Assembly (NCBI GenBank): GCA_902800365.1
Contig: CADCEF010000022.1
Coordinates: 33,886-97,885, forward strand
Reading direction: 5' to 3'
Origin: an uncultured Prevotella sp.
Lineage (GTDB): Bacteria > Bacteroidota > Bacteroidia > Bacteroidales > Bacteroidaceae
DNA length: 64,000 nucleotides
Part shown: in pieces, positions 26,394 to 35,571 of the stretch
How the letters are laid out: each line of letters begins with the position of its first letter
How positions within the stretch are numbered: the first letter of the stretch is position 1
Position numbers and translations under genes: made by a program
Notes under the pieces: model-generated
What the model saw: the letters and a program-made list of their open reading frames with translations, nothing else
Database searches by the model: none
What the model was told of the DNA's origin: nothing

Positions 26394-28163
26394 TTATGCT
26401 AAATCGCTAAAAATCATCTGTTTAGGTGCAGTTTTAGTGATATTTACGGGCGATTTCTTCTGTAGCTGTATCAGCTGGGCTGTCTGCTTCTGTTTCTTAG
26501 GCTGCAGCACTTTCTTGTACTCATCAGGATTCTTCAGCAAGCGTATGGCCTCTTTTACTTGCTTGTCGTAATTCAAGCCAGCCTCTATGGTGCCACGCTG
26601 ATAATAGTAGGCAGCAATAATCTCACTCTCCAGAACCTGACGCAGCACACGCTCATGCTTGTCAAGATCGGTAGCCACGTTGTGGTTAAGCTGCTTCTCC
26701 AACTCGTCGAATGTCTTCTTGGCATCATCGTAGTAGCCCTCGAACTTAGCTGTCTTCACCAGTTCGACCAACTGCTTCTTGCTCACTGGGTCGTAGGTAA
26801 AGCCGCTCTTTATCACGCGGTTCTTGAAATCCTGCCAGTCAGCATCGCTAATATGGAACTCTGGAGCAGCTGCTATTGCGGGGTGCTTGGCGATGTACTC
26901 AACCACATAGTCGAACATTACCTCGGTACTGTCCTGACCGCTGGCGCTCAGATAGAAGGCTATGTTTGGAATAGTGTCGCCCTTAAGCTCTACATCAGGC
27001 ATAATGCCGCCGCCATCACGAACCTCACGACCATTGCGGGTATAGAACACCTTGGTAAGTGAGTCGGGTATATGCTCCTGATATCCTACTCCGCGCTTGT
27101 AGTTGTAAGCCTGAATGCAACGACCGCTTGGAATGTAGTATTTAGATGTTGTTACCTTCATATTAGTATTGTATGGCAGGTCGATAGGAATCTGAACCAA
27201 TCCCTTGCCGTACGTACGCGTACCTAATATAATGGCACGATCAAGGTCTTGCAGTGCGCCACTCGATATCTCGCTGGCCGATGCTGTCTCGCCATTCACA
27301 AGCACAACCATTGGCATCAGTGTGTCTACAGGTTCAATGCGAGTCTGGTATTCCTTGTTTGCCTGACGTATCTTTCCGCGGTTCTCAACCACCTTCAATC
27401 CCTTGGGCAACCAGATATTCAGAATATCGACAGCCTCTTGTTCCGATCCACCGCCATTGCCACGCAAATCGAATATCAGCGATGTAGCTCCCTGCTTCTT
27501 CAGGTCAACAAAAGCACGGCGCACCTCCTTGGCGCATCCCTCGGTAAACTGGTTCAGCACGATGTAGCCTACTCCGTCCTTTATTCCGTAGTAAGGCATC
27601 TCGGGCAATTTGATGTTGCGGCGGGTAATCTTAAAGTTCATCATCTTTCCTGTGCTGGGGCGCATCACCTTCAGCACGAAGGTAGTTCCTGGCTCGCCAC
27701 GCAGATGACTGCTTACATAGTTTACCTCTTTATTTGTCATCATCGAGTCGTCGATACTCAGTATCACATCGCCCTTCTTCAGCCCGGCCTCAGCGGCAGG
27801 CATGTTCTCATAGGGCTCGTCGATAACCACTCTATCCAGTTTCTGGTGCTTGCGTACTATGGCTCCTATACCGGCATACTTACCAGTAAGCATCTGGCGC
27901 AGATTCTTTGTATCCTCCTGCGCATAATATTCGGTATAGGGATCCAGACTGCGCAGCATGGCATTGATGGCCGTTCCCACAGTCTCCTTTGGGTTCAGCG
28001 TATCAACATACAGCAAATCCAGATTCTTATATACGTGGTTCAGAATATCCAACTGCTTGGCCACCTCGAAATTGTGGTCGTTAGGTTTCTGAGCCATCGT
28101 TGTGCTGGCCGACATTGCCATCGCACATAGAGCTATGATTATCTGCTTCTTCATCATCATCAA
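26394..28163 (-). CDS. S41 family C-terminal processing protease
   Basis: A secreted or periplasmic serine protease of the CtpA/Prc group. A signal peptide lies at about 1-24 (ends TTMAQ). A PDZ domain spans about 95-180 (YAGIGAIVRKHQKLDRVVIDEPYEN…AGLKKGDVILSIDD). The S41 core has LIFDLRGNGGG and the serine-lysine dyad: Ser297 in ETASASEIS and Lys320 in TRTYGKGLVQ. 589 residues with an extra C-terminal helical domain. The start could be any of the first three or four Met codons. Monocistronic, with its own promoter. Confidence 0.93.
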   Translation of the reverse strand: MMMMKKQIIIALCAMAMSASTTMAQKPNDHNFEVAKQLDILNHVYKNLDLLYVDTLNPKETVGTAINAMLRSLDPYTEYYAQEDTKNLRQMLTGKYAGIGAIVRKHQKLDRVVIDEPYENMPAAEAGLKKGDVILSIDDSMMTNKEVNYVSSHLRGEPGTTFVLKVMRPSTGKMMNFKITRRNIKLPEMPYYGIKDGVGYIVLNQFTEGCAKEVRRAFVDLKKQGATSLIFDLRGNGGGSEQEAVDILNIWLPKGLKVVENRGKIRQANKEYQTRIEPVDTLMPMVVLVNGETASASEISSGALQDLDRAIILGTRTYGKGLVQIPIDLPYNTNMKVTTSKYYIPSGRCIQAYNYKRGVGYQEHIPDSLTKVFYTRNGREVRDGGGIMPDVELKGDTIPNIAFYLSASGQDSTEVMFDYVVEYIAKHPAIAAAPEFHISDADWQDFKNRVIKSGFTYDPVSKKQLVELVKTAKFEGYYDDAKKTFDELEKQLNHNVATDLDKHERVLRQVLESEIIAAYYYQRGTIEAGLNYDKQVKEAIRLLKNPDEYKKVLQPKKQKQTAQLIQLQKKSPVNITKTAPKQMIFSDLA

Positions 28164-28183
28164 TAATTATTGTTTTATGGGTG

Positions 28184-28191
28184 CAAAATTA
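28184..28191 (-). promoter_or_regulatory. -7 promoter element of the S41 protease gene
   Basis: Minus-strand TAATTTTG, 21 bp upstream of the first ATG. Confidence 0.55.
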
Positions 28192-28296
28192 AATGATTCT
28201 TGCCAAAAAACATGCAATTTTGTAGGAAAAATGAAAAAAATTAAGGTTTATAGTGATTTTTTTCCAAAAAAGTTTGGTAGTTTCGAAAAAACGTCG

Positions 28297-28304
28297 TACT
28301 TTTG
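28297..28304 (+). promoter_or_regulatory. -7 promoter element of tRNA-Asn
   Basis: TACTTTTG, 23 bp upstream of the mature tRNA 5' end. Confidence 0.6.
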
Positions 28305-28326
28305 CACCCGCTTAACAGCAATGACT

Positions 28327-28400
28327 GCTTCAGTAGCTCAGTTGGTTAGAGCACCTGACTGTTAATCAGGGGGTCGTTGGTTCAAGCCCATCCTGAAGCG
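28327..28400 (+). tRNA. tRNA-Asn (GTT)
   Basis: A complete 74-nt cloverleaf. Acceptor stem GCTTCAG pairs with CTGAAGC, with discriminator G at 28400. The D arm is GCTC-AGTTGGTTA-GAGC. The anticodon stem CCTGA/TCAGG encloses loop CTGTTAA with anticodon GTT. The T arm contains GGTTCAAGCCC. The 3' CCA is not encoded. A T-rich stretch follows and probably ends the transcript. Confidence 0.96.
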
Positions 28401-28509
28401 CTCTTTTTCTCACATTTCATAATTGCACTCATTTTCCACCCAAATCCCTAAATATAGGCATTTATGATTATTTAACCACGAAAAATAGGTATTCAACTTA
28501 TGTTTGTAT

Positions 28510-28517
28510 TATATTTG
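28510..28517 (+). promoter_or_regulatory. -7 promoter element of the superoxide dismutase gene
   Basis: TATATTTG, 29 bp upstream of the ATG at 28546. Confidence 0.65.
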
Positions 28518-28545
28518 CAACGGATTAACTAAAAACAAATAAGGT

Positions 28546-29127
28546 ATGGGAAAATTTGAATTGATGGCATTGCCGTATGCGATGGAGGCGCTGGAACCTG
28601 TTATTAGTAAACAGACACTGGAGTTTCATCATGGTAAGCACTTGGCTGCTTATGTAAACAACCTGAATGGTCTGCTGCCTGGAAGCGGGTTTGAGGACGT
28701 TGCACTTGAGGAGATAGTATGCAGGGCTATGGGAGGAATACTTAACAATGCAGGACAGATACTGAACCACGAGTTGTACTTTAAGCAGTTTACAGGCAAG
28801 CCTGATAAGACAGAGCCAACGGGAGCGTTAGCTGAGGCTATAGTACGCGACTTCGGATCGTTCGATGCTTTCAAAGAGGCTTTCCAAAAATCTGGTGCAA
28901 CTCTTTTTGGCAGCGGATGGGTTTGGCTTTCGGCCGATAAAGATGGAAAACTCGTGATTACCCAAGAAACGAATGCCTCTAACCCCATTCAGAAAGGATT
29001 GAAACCGCTACTCACGTTCGATGTTTGGGAACATGCCTACTATCTGGACTATCAGAACCGTCGTCCCGACCACCTTGCTGCCTTGTGGCAGATTGTTGAT
29101 TGGGACGTGATAGAGAAGCGGTATTAA
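28546..29127 (+). CDS. sodB: Superoxide dismutase (Fe/Mn family)
   Basis: Converts superoxide to hydrogen peroxide and oxygen. Metal ligands are visible at His28 (EFHHGKH), His75 (LNHELYF), Asp159 and His163 (FDVWEHAYYLDY). The GQ pair just before the second ligand (NNAGQILNH) is the pattern of iron or cambialistic enzymes of Bacteroidales. 193 residues, no signal peptide. The stop overlaps the convergent TIGR03915 gene by four bases. Confidence 0.95.
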   Translation: MGKFELMALPYAMEALEPVISKQTLEFHHGKHLAAYVNNLNGLLPGSGFEDVALEEIVCRAMGGILNNAGQILNHELYFKQFTGKPDKTEPTGALAEAIVRDFGSFDAFKEAFQKSGATLFGSGWVWLSADKDGKLVITQETNASNPIQKGLKPLLTFDVWEHAYYLDYQNRRPDHLAALWQIVDWDVIEKRY

Positions 29128-29903
29128 TTCTTCTCCGTCATGTATTTCCAGTAACGGCGCGGCATATCGTTGAGTTGTTTCTTGGGATTCATACGCTCTT
29201 TAATGCAGATGGCCTTAAAGTAGGTACGCCAAAGATCCTGAAACATCTTATCGTTATCGCTTAACACGTCGGCATCGAGTTTACCGTTACTCAGGTCGAA
29301 TGGTACGGCAGCCTCATTCTCAAAGGTGATACGGATGGGGGCTGCCGTACCATCGTAATAGTATCCGTAGTGGCGATGGGCATCGTAAATGAGCCAGGGC
29401 TGATCGTTGAAGCGGTCTTGAAAGTGGTCGATAATGAGCGGCAACACATTGTGATCGGGCGACACCACGGCCAGATAGGTACCGTCCTTCGCCTTCTGAA
29501 ATCGGATGAACTGCTTCATGCGCAGTTGCTCGTGCAGCACGCGCCTACAACTGTTGCGCACCTCAAGCACATCAGGATCGCTGGCATTTCGCTCTAACTC
29601 CCGAACTTTCGTGCGAAACACCTTGCAGATAAAGTTGAACAACGGCTGATTGAGCGTGCGCTCCTCCGACTGCCAACTAACAGAAATCATGCGCATTCCA
29701 TCTTTAGAAAGGTATTTCTCCAGTCCTTTCCAAACGCGTTCGGCATGCTCGCTATCTGTTATCACATGGTGGGGCTCATCGGCAAACAAGGGCAGTTGGT
29801 CGCCCTCTGCCAACAGGTATTCTGGCTGTTGTTTCAGAAAGAAACTGTCGAACACAGCCGTCAACAGTCCATCAAGGGTATTATCAAAAACGTAAACCGT
29901 CAT
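29124..29903 (-). CDS. TIGR03915 family putative DNA repair protein
   Basis: The sequence fits the TIGR03915/DUF4130 family: VYVFDNTLDGLLTAVFDSF at the N-terminus and the C-terminal DNDKMFQDLWRTYFKAICIKERMNPKKQLNDMPRRYWKYM. The family is found almost always beside TIGR03916 radical SAM proteins, as here, and is thought to act in DNA repair or modification, though its reaction is not known. It overlaps the radical SAM gene by four bases. Confidence 0.88.
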   Translation of the reverse strand: MTVYVFDNTLDGLLTAVFDSFFLKQQPEYLLAEGDQLPLFADEPHHVITDSEHAERVWKGLEKYLSKDGMRMISVSWQSEERTLNQPLFNFICKVFRTKVRELERNASDPDVLEVRNSCRRVLHEQLRMKQFIRFQKAKDGTYLAVVSPDHNVLPLIIDHFQDRFNDQPWLIYDAHRHYGYYYDGTAAPIRITFENEAAVPFDLSNGKLDADVLSDNDKMFQDLWRTYFKAICIKERMNPKKQLNDMPRRYWKYMTEKN

Positions 29904-31192
29904 TGTCCTTCCTCGTTGTCATCCTTGAAATCCAGCATCAGCTGTTGTTCGGCAGCAGCCCGTTTCTGCTGAGCTTTTGAGAGCAGCATGGGGCGCAGAC
30001 GCTCTGGGCGAATCTCGTTAATGCCGATGATGGGCTGCGAGAAACTTGAAGTAAGTTCGCCGCAGGTTATGAAATACTTGGCTTTCTTCAGCACCACACC
30101 CATCTTTTTAAGATGATAGCTGGTTACACGGTTGAACCGGCGGCTGTTTACTATGAGCAAAGCGCTCTTTACGCCAATGCCTGGTACACGAAGAATTTCC
30201 TCATAAGGAGCACTGTTGATATCAACAGGAAAGAACTCAGGATGCCGCAAAGCCCAACCTAACTTTGGGTCTACGTCAAGGTCGAGATGGGCATGCTTGT
30301 CGTCGACTATCTCATCAACCTTGAAATGGTAGAATCGCATCAGCCAATCGGCCTGATACAGGCGGTTCTCTCGCACCAACGGCGGCTGTTTGAGTACAGG
30401 CAGTCGCGGATCGTAGGTATTCACACTCACGTAGCCGGAATAATAAACTCGTCGCATGGTGGGCTGCTGATACATAGCGTTCGACATTTTCAGGATATCG
30501 AGGTCGGTCTCCTTAGTGGCCCCTACAATCATCTGTGTAGATTGTCCGGCAGGAACAAACCTTGGCGCATATCGGTACTTCTTGCGATCCTCCTTATTCT
30601 CAAGCACGCCTTGCTGAATCTGCGACATAGGCAGAAAGATGCTCTTATGATTCTTCTCGGGTGCAAGAGCCTTGAGCGACTCCTCTTTTGGAATCTCGAT
30701 ATTGATGCTCATTCGGTCGGCATAACGACCTGCTTCCTGAAGCAGTTCTTGCGAGGCACCCGGAATGGTCTTCAGATGAATATAGCCATTAAAGCGATGC
30801 ACGGTGCGAAGGTCGCGCACAATGGCCGTCAGTCGCTCCATCGTATAGTCAGGATTGCGAACCACGCCACTCGACAGAAACAACCCCTCGATATAATTGC
30901 GGCGATAGAACTCCATGACGATTTCCTCGAGTTCCGACACCGAGAGCGTAGCACGCTTAATATCGTTAGTGCGGCGGTTGATGCAGTAGGCGCAATCGTA
31001 CATGCAGTAGTTGGTCAGCATCACCTTCAACAGCGATATACAACGGCCATCGTCGGCAAAGGAGTGGCAGATGCCCACACCACCAACCGTGGAGCCCACC
31101 ATGCCCTTCTTACCAGAGCGCACCGTGCCACTCGACGAACACGACACATCGTACTTCGCCGACTCACAAAAACTATCTGATATATATTCCAT
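29900..31192 (-). CDS. TIGR03916 family radical SAM protein with helix-hairpin-helix motif
   Basis: Radical SAM enzyme thought to act in DNA modification or repair with its TIGR03915 partner. The [4Fe-4S] cysteines are Cys63, Cys67 and Cys70 (NYCMYDCAYC). After the radical SAM barrel comes a helix-hairpin-helix DNA-binding motif (INSAPYEEILRVPGIGVKSALLIVNSRR). 430 residues. It overlaps the downstream partner gene by an ATGA junction. No strong promoter was found; a weak TATCTTTT-like box lies just upstream. Confidence 0.88.
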   Translation of the reverse strand: MEYISDSFCESAKYDVSCSSSGTVRSGKKGMVGSTVGGVGICHSFADDGRCISLLKVMLTNYCMYDCAYCINRRTNDIKRATLSVSELEEIVMEFYRRNYIEGLFLSSGVVRNPDYTMERLTAIVRDLRTVHRFNGYIHLKTIPGASQELLQEAGRYADRMSINIEIPKEESLKALAPEKNHKSIFLPMSQIQQGVLENKEDRKKYRYAPRFVPAGQSTQMIVGATKETDLDILKMSNAMYQQPTMRRVYYSGYVSVNTYDPRLPVLKQPPLVRENRLYQADWLMRFYHFKVDEIVDDKHAHLDLDVDPKLGWALRHPEFFPVDINSAPYEEILRVPGIGVKSALLIVNSRRFNRVTSYHLKKMGVVLKKAKYFITCGELTSSFSQPIIGINEIRPERLRPMLLSKAQQKRAAAEQQLMLDFKDDNEEGQ

Positions 31193-31240
31193 TTAGCATT
31201 ATTTAACCCCGAAAAGATAGGCTACGTCTTGCGTTTGTAT

Positions 31241-31248
31241 TACCTTTG
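31241..31248 (+). promoter_or_regulatory. -7 promoter element of the murQ remnant unit
   Basis: TACCTTTG, 18 bp upstream of the first in-frame codon of murQ. The following DMT transporter and esterase genes may be read from it. Confidence 0.55.
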
Positions 31249-31265
31249 CAGTCAAATTTGCAGAA

Positions 31266-32025
31266 GTGAGGATAGAGGATAAAATCACAGAACAGCCCTC
31301 GCACTACGACCATCTTGAAAAGATGGAAGCAGGCGAGATTCTTGAGGCTATCAACCGCGAAGACAGGTTGATAGCAGAAGCTGTGCATCATGTGATTCCA
31401 CAGATAACGGCACTGGTGGAGGCCATAGAGCCAAGGATGAAGCGGGGAGGCCGACTGTTCTATGTCGGGGCAGGAACCAGCGGGCGCCTTGGTGTGCTGG
31501 ATGCCAGTGAGCTGCCACCCACATTCGGCGTTTCACCCGACTGGGTGGTGGGCATAATAGCCGGTGGCGATGAGGCGTTGAGACGTGCAGTAGAGAATGC
31601 CGAGGATGATGCCATACGTGGTTGGCAGGATCTGGAGGCCTACAAACCTTCAGCCGATGACAGCGTGATAGGCATAGCAGCATCGGGCACCACTCCTTAC
31701 GTTATCGGAGCTATTGAGGGGGCCCGAAAACAGGGCCTCCTTACGGGTTGCATCACCAGCAACCCCAACACCCCACTTGCCGCAGCAGCCGAATATCCGA
31801 TAGAAACGATTGTAGGCCCCGAGTTTGAATATGATTTCAACATCGCTTATGATAAAGATGGGGCGAGTAGAAGGCAACCGCATGGTTAAGATGCAGCTTA
31901 CTAACGAGAAGCTTATCGACCGCGGCACACGTATGATTGAAGACGCGATGAATCTATCGTACGACGAAGCCCGCCGTCGCCTCCTCGAAGCCGGAAGTGT
32001 AGACAAAGTATTAAGGAAAAAATAA
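31266..32025 (+). pseudogene. murQ: N-acetylmuramic acid 6-phosphate etherase, disrupted by an internal deletion
   Basis: MurQ cleaves the lactyl ether of MurNAc-6-phosphate during cell-wall recycling. Residues up to VGPEF (position ~31820) are in frame 1, with the SIS-domain motifs YVGAGTSGRLGVLDASELPPTF and IAASGTTPYVIGA intact. The rest (LNMISTSLMIKMGRVEGNRMVKMQLTN to the end at 32025) is in another frame. The segment lost is the conserved block that normally follows GPE (the VTGSTRMKSGTAQK region), roughly 50 bp. Frame 1 therefore ends early at 31889 after 22 unrelated codons. Both the frameshift and the loss of that block should abolish activity. Confidence 0.85.
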
Positions 32026-32046
32026 TGTGTTTTATATAACTAAACA

Positions 32047-32967
32047 ATGACTTACATAGGAGAATTAATTTCAATAGGTGTGGCTTTCTCTTGGACAGCT
32101 ACTGCGCTGCTTAGCGAATTTGGCAGCAAACGATTAGGAAATCTTACACTGAACGTGTTACGTATGGCCCTTGCACTGGTGTTCTCGCTAGTGCTGTTTA
32201 TGGTTGTTTCAGGCTCACCGTTCCCTGACGGCGCCACTCCCGAGGCCATGGGATGGATGCTGCTTTCAGGACTGGTAGGATATGTTATTGGCGATTTCTG
32301 CTTGTTTCAGTGTTATATTATTATAGGTTCGCGCTACGGACAGCTGTTCATGACACTTGCTCCGTTGTCAGCAGCCTTTATGGCATGGATAACACTCGGC
32401 CAGCAGCTGTCAGGCTCGGCTCTGCTTGCCATGTTCATCACCCTGCTTGGTATCGGCATCTCGGTACTTGGCCGAGGCGAGCATCACAAGGTGTCGCTCA
32501 AGCTGCCGCTCAACGGCGTGCTGTTTGCCATCGGTGCCGCTATGTGCCAAGGTATCGGTCTGGTTCTCAGCAAGATAGGTATGGACCACTACCAAGCCAC
32601 TGCCGATATGCCGGAGTGGCTGGTGCCCTTCAGCGCCAACTTCTATCGCTGCGTGGCAGGCGTCATCGGGTTCACTGCCCTACTCTATTTCCGTAAGGGG
32701 CTTGAACCGCTGAAAGAGGCTATACACGATAAGAAAGGACTCTCGGTTGCCCTGGCCACCACTGTTTTCGGCCCCTTTGTGGGTGTAGGTTTCTCGCTGA
32801 TGGCAGTCCAGTACACAGCCGCCGGCATCGCCTCAACCCTGATGGCCATGACGCCCATCATCATTCTGCTGCCATCTTACTGGCTGTTTAAGCAGAAGAT
32901 TACCTGGCGGGCAGTACTCGGAGCCGTTATTTCTGTAGTGGGTGTTAGCTTATTCTTCCTCACATAA
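32047..32967 (+). CDS. DMT superfamily (EamA) transporter
   Basis: A 306-residue inner-membrane protein with about ten hydrophobic helices and two EamA repeats (GELISIGVAFSWTATALLSEF… and PLNGVLFAIGAAMCQGIGLVLSKIG…). The substrate is unknown; relatives export metabolites. The last 114 residues are duplicated, at about 96% protein identity, in the chimeric pseudogene at 35016-35424. It lies just downstream of the murQ remnant and 17 bp before the carboxylesterase gene. Confidence 0.88.
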   Translation: MTYIGELISIGVAFSWTATALLSEFGSKRLGNLTLNVLRMALALVFSLVLFMVVSGSPFPDGATPEAMGWMLLSGLVGYVIGDFCLFQCYIIIGSRYGQLFMTLAPLSAAFMAWITLGQQLSGSALLAMFITLLGIGISVLGRGEHHKVSLKLPLNGVLFAIGAAMCQGIGLVLSKIGMDHYQATADMPEWLVPFSANFYRCVAGVIGFTALLYFRKGLEPLKEAIHDKKGLSVALATTVFGPFVGVGFSLMAVQYTAAGIASTLMAMTPIIILLPSYWLFKQKITWRAVLGAVISVVGVSLFFLT

Positions 32968-32984
32968 TAAAATTTTTAAGCATT

Positions 32985-34499
32985 ATGAAGAAACTATTAT
33001 CAACCATCGTGTTTGCCGTCATCGCTATGACGGGGCAGGCACAGCCATTGCTCAGAACTCATATTGAGACTGGCGATGTAGAAGGCCATCTTGATGGCTC
33101 AGTAGCAGTATATAAGGCTATTCCCTACGCAGCAGCCCCTGTAGGCGACCTGCGATGGAAGGCGCCACAGCCAGCCAAGCCCTGGAAGGGAGTGCTGAAA
33201 GCCGAAGACGTGGCCAAATGGCCTCCACAACCCGAAAAGAGCTACGTAAAGTACGACATGATGAGCGAAGACTGCCTTTATCTCAGTGTTGCCACACCGG
33301 CCAAAACTGCGAAAGAGGCACTCCCCGTGATGGTGTTTATCCATGGCGGCGCTTTCCGCACCGAGCATTATGGTGGCGATTTGTGGCAGAGTCTGGCCCG
33401 CAGAGGTGTAGTAGCTGTATCCATCGAGTATCGTGCCGGAGCACTTGGATTCATGGCGCATGCCGATCTGGCCAAGGAGGCCGACGGGCACTCGGGCAAC
33501 TACGGCATTCTCGACCAGATATTCGCCCTTCAGTGGGTGCAGCGCAACATCAGGAACTTTGGCGGCGACCCTTCAAAGGTTACCATCTTCGGAGAGTCGG
33601 CCGGTGCCATGAGCTGCCATATACTGTGTGCCTCACCGCTGGCCAAAGGTTTGTTCCGTGCCTGCATCAGTCAGAGCGGAGCCATGATGAACCCCATGAA
33701 CTCTATTAATCAGCAAGTGGCCCAGATGTACGGTCACATGTTTATGACCCAACTTAAGAAGAACTCCATCGCCGAGATGCGCCAGATGGATGCCAAGGAG
33801 CTTACAGGCGACTACAGCTTCCAGTTGTGCGTACCTATCGTTGATGGTTACGTGATTCCAGAGTCCATCTACAACCTCTATGAGAAAGGTAATTATAACG
33901 ATGTTCCTGTACTTATTATGCATAACAGCGATGAAGGCGCAGTAGACTTCGACAGCGTGAGCGTAGAGCAATACGAACAGAACTTCCGTCAGTTGCCAGG
34001 CAAATGGGCCGATAGCGCCAAGGTTCTGTACCCTGGCACTACTGCCGAGGAACGCCTCTTCAGCATGCGTGACTTTACGCGCGATGTTGGCTTCGGATGG
34101 CCAGCCTATGCCTGGGCAACCAAACAGAAACAAACGGGTAAGAGTCCTGTCTTCATGGCTTATCTTGCTCAGAAGTCGGACACTACCGTCTATGCCAAGG
34201 GCAATCGCCGTGGTGCAGCCCATGCCGACGACATGATGTATCTTAAAGGCGCTTTCGATGGCAAGGCCGATAAGTTCCCACAGGAATACAAGGTGAGCGA
34301 GCTGATGCAGCAATACTGGGTAAACTTTGCCAAGACAATGAATCCAAACGGAGCGGGCTTGCCACAATGGCCCTTATTCGAGGCCGACAAGCCAACCGTC
34401 ATGCAGTTTAACAATGGCGCTACGCTCATCCCCGTACCCAACCAGGAGCGCATCAAACTCATCGACAGTTTTATGACCTTCGTCCGCACCGGAAAATAA
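32985..34499 (+). CDS. Secreted type-B carboxylesterase
   Basis: Alpha/beta-hydrolase of the carboxylesterase/lipase type-B family. Signal peptide 1-20 (ends GQAQ). Hallmarks: KAIPYAAAPVGDLRWKAPQP, SEDCLYLSVATP, VFIHGGAF (oxyanion hole), and the nucleophile elbow FGESAGAMS with Ser at about residue 205. The catalytic Glu and His are expected in the HNSDEGAVDF and AAHADDM regions. 504 residues. A relic of a second copy of its 3' end lies at 61707-61733, and a lipoprotein member of the same family is encoded at 56456. Confidence 0.9.
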   Translation: MKKLLSTIVFAVIAMTGQAQPLLRTHIETGDVEGHLDGSVAVYKAIPYAAAPVGDLRWKAPQPAKPWKGVLKAEDVAKWPPQPEKSYVKYDMMSEDCLYLSVATPAKTAKEALPVMVFIHGGAFRTEHYGGDLWQSLARRGVVAVSIEYRAGALGFMAHADLAKEADGHSGNYGILDQIFALQWVQRNIRNFGGDPSKVTIFGESAGAMSCHILCASPLAKGLFRACISQSGAMMNPMNSINQQVAQMYGHMFMTQLKKNSIAEMRQMDAKELTGDYSFQLCVPIVDGYVIPESIYNLYEKGNYNDVPVLIMHNSDEGAVDFDSVSVEQYEQNFRQLPGKWADSAKVLYPGTTAEERLFSMRDFTRDVGFGWPAYAWATKQKQTGKSPVFMAYLAQKSDTTVYAKGNRRGAAHADDMMYLKGAFDGKADKFPQEYKVSELMQQYWVNFAKTMNPNGAGLPQWPLFEADKPTVMQFNNGATLIPVPNQERIKLIDSFMTFVRTGK

Positions 34500-34527
34500 A
34501 TGTTAAACCACCAATAAAGTATCTGAA

Positions 34528-35019
34528 ATGAACGAAATTAAAATCAAGGTATCCATTAAAGTCTGGATTTATTGCATCCTGATGCTTGTTGCACTTTATG
34601 CTATTCTCTTGGGAGTAAGCTATCATTTCAATGGCACCAGTAATCACTGGATTTCTACTGTAACGATGATTGCCGCAATGTTAGCATTCAATCTCATCCC
34701 ACGACGATTCGTCCAGAACACCCGACTCGTCATCACCGACGATACGCTGACGGTTAACAGTCAGGAATCATGGATTGTGCAGCTGTCGGGTGTCGACTCA
34801 TTCTATACCGACAAGTACAAAGGCCGCAAGATTATCGGCATCCGCTATAAGGATAATATTGCCGATGGCATCACCGATGCCGAGATAGCCAAGGGCCGCA
34901 AAGAGCGCCGCAAGTCGCAACTCACCGGCTATCCCTACGAGATATACGTAGGCTACCTTGCTATGCCCCAGCAGAAGCTCTGCAACCTGCTTAACAGCAA
35001 ACTTAACAAGAAATCATGA
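34528..35019 (+). CDS. Small membrane protein, PH-like (163 aa)
   Basis: Two membrane helices (about residues 12-32 and 42-60) are followed by a soluble part with VITDDTLTVNSQESWIVQLSGVDSFYTDKYKGRKIIGIRYKD, a beta-rich pattern like the PH-domain of STM3941-type proteins. The match is from memory and is weak. It overlaps the start of the chimeric pseudogene by four bases (ATGA), the same junction that would have coupled it to an inositol monophosphatase gene. Confidence 0.65.
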   Translation: MNEIKIKVSIKVWIYCILMLVALYAILLGVSYHFNGTSNHWISTVTMIAAMLAFNLIPRRFVQNTRLVITDDTLTVNSQESWIVQLSGVDSFYTDKYKGRKIIGIRYKDNIADGITDAEIAKGRKERRKSQLTGYPYEIYVGYLAMPQQKLCNLLNSKLNKKS

Positions 35020-35424
35020 TAAACAATTCAGAGTTAGAAAGATTTACCAATGCCGTGTGCCAGATAGCACGCCAGGCTGGTGCCCTTCAGCGCCAACTTC
35101 TATCGCTGCGTGGCAGGTGTCATAGGATTCACAGCCCTACTCTATTTCCGCAAGGGGCTTGAGCCACTGCGCGAGGCTATGCACGATAAGAAAGGACTCT
35201 CGGTTGCTCTGGCCACCACCATCTTCGGTCCTTTTGTTGGTGTAGGTTTCTCGCTGATGGCTGTACAGTACACGGCTGCCGGCATCGCCTCTACACTTAT
35301 GGCGATGACACCTATTATTATTCTGTTGCCGTCATACTGGCTCTTCAAGCAGAAGATTACCTGGCGTGCCGTTCTCGGCGCTGTTATATCAGTAGTGGGC
35401 GTAAGCTTGTTTTTCCTGGCATAA
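35016..35424 (+). pseudogene. Chimera: 5' end of an inositol monophosphatase gene joined to the 3' end of the DMT transporter gene
   Basis: Positions 35016-35083 match the first ~68 bases of the monophosphatase gene at 61745 (INNSELE…TNAVCQIARQAGA). At GGCTGGTGCC the sequence switches to the last ~340 bases of the EamA gene at 32047. The same ten bases occur in both parents, so this is a microhomology junction. The fusion changes reading frame, so no chimeric protein is made; an EamA-frame ORF of 114 codons remains but lacks any N-terminal half. By eye about 48 of ~343 bases differ from the EamA parent, yet only about four residues change. Confidence 0.88.
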
Positions 35425-35540
35425 ACAGGCTCTACGCGCCTAAATCTTCTTGAAGTAGTCGTTATGATACAAATTAGAATTGAAACTTCCAAGTTTTAAT
35501 AAAAAACGTTGATTTTCTTGCGTAGATTAGAGGAAAATCG

Positions 35541-35548
35541 TATATTTG
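35541..35548 (+). promoter_or_regulatory. -7 promoter element of the membrane AraC regulator gene
   Basis: TATATTTG, 24 bp upstream of the ATG at 35572. Confidence 0.65.
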
Positions 35549-35571
35549 TCCCCAAAAACTAAAATATTACG

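Noticed and set aside
31825-32025. Separate small gene after the murQ frame.
   Set aside because: Its product is the C-terminal part of MurQ in a shifted frame, so both pieces are one broken gene.
35080-35424. A 114-codon frame that could be a small membrane protein.
   Set aside because: It is the 3' part of the EamA gene joined out of frame to an unrelated gene start, with no start site or promoter of its own.
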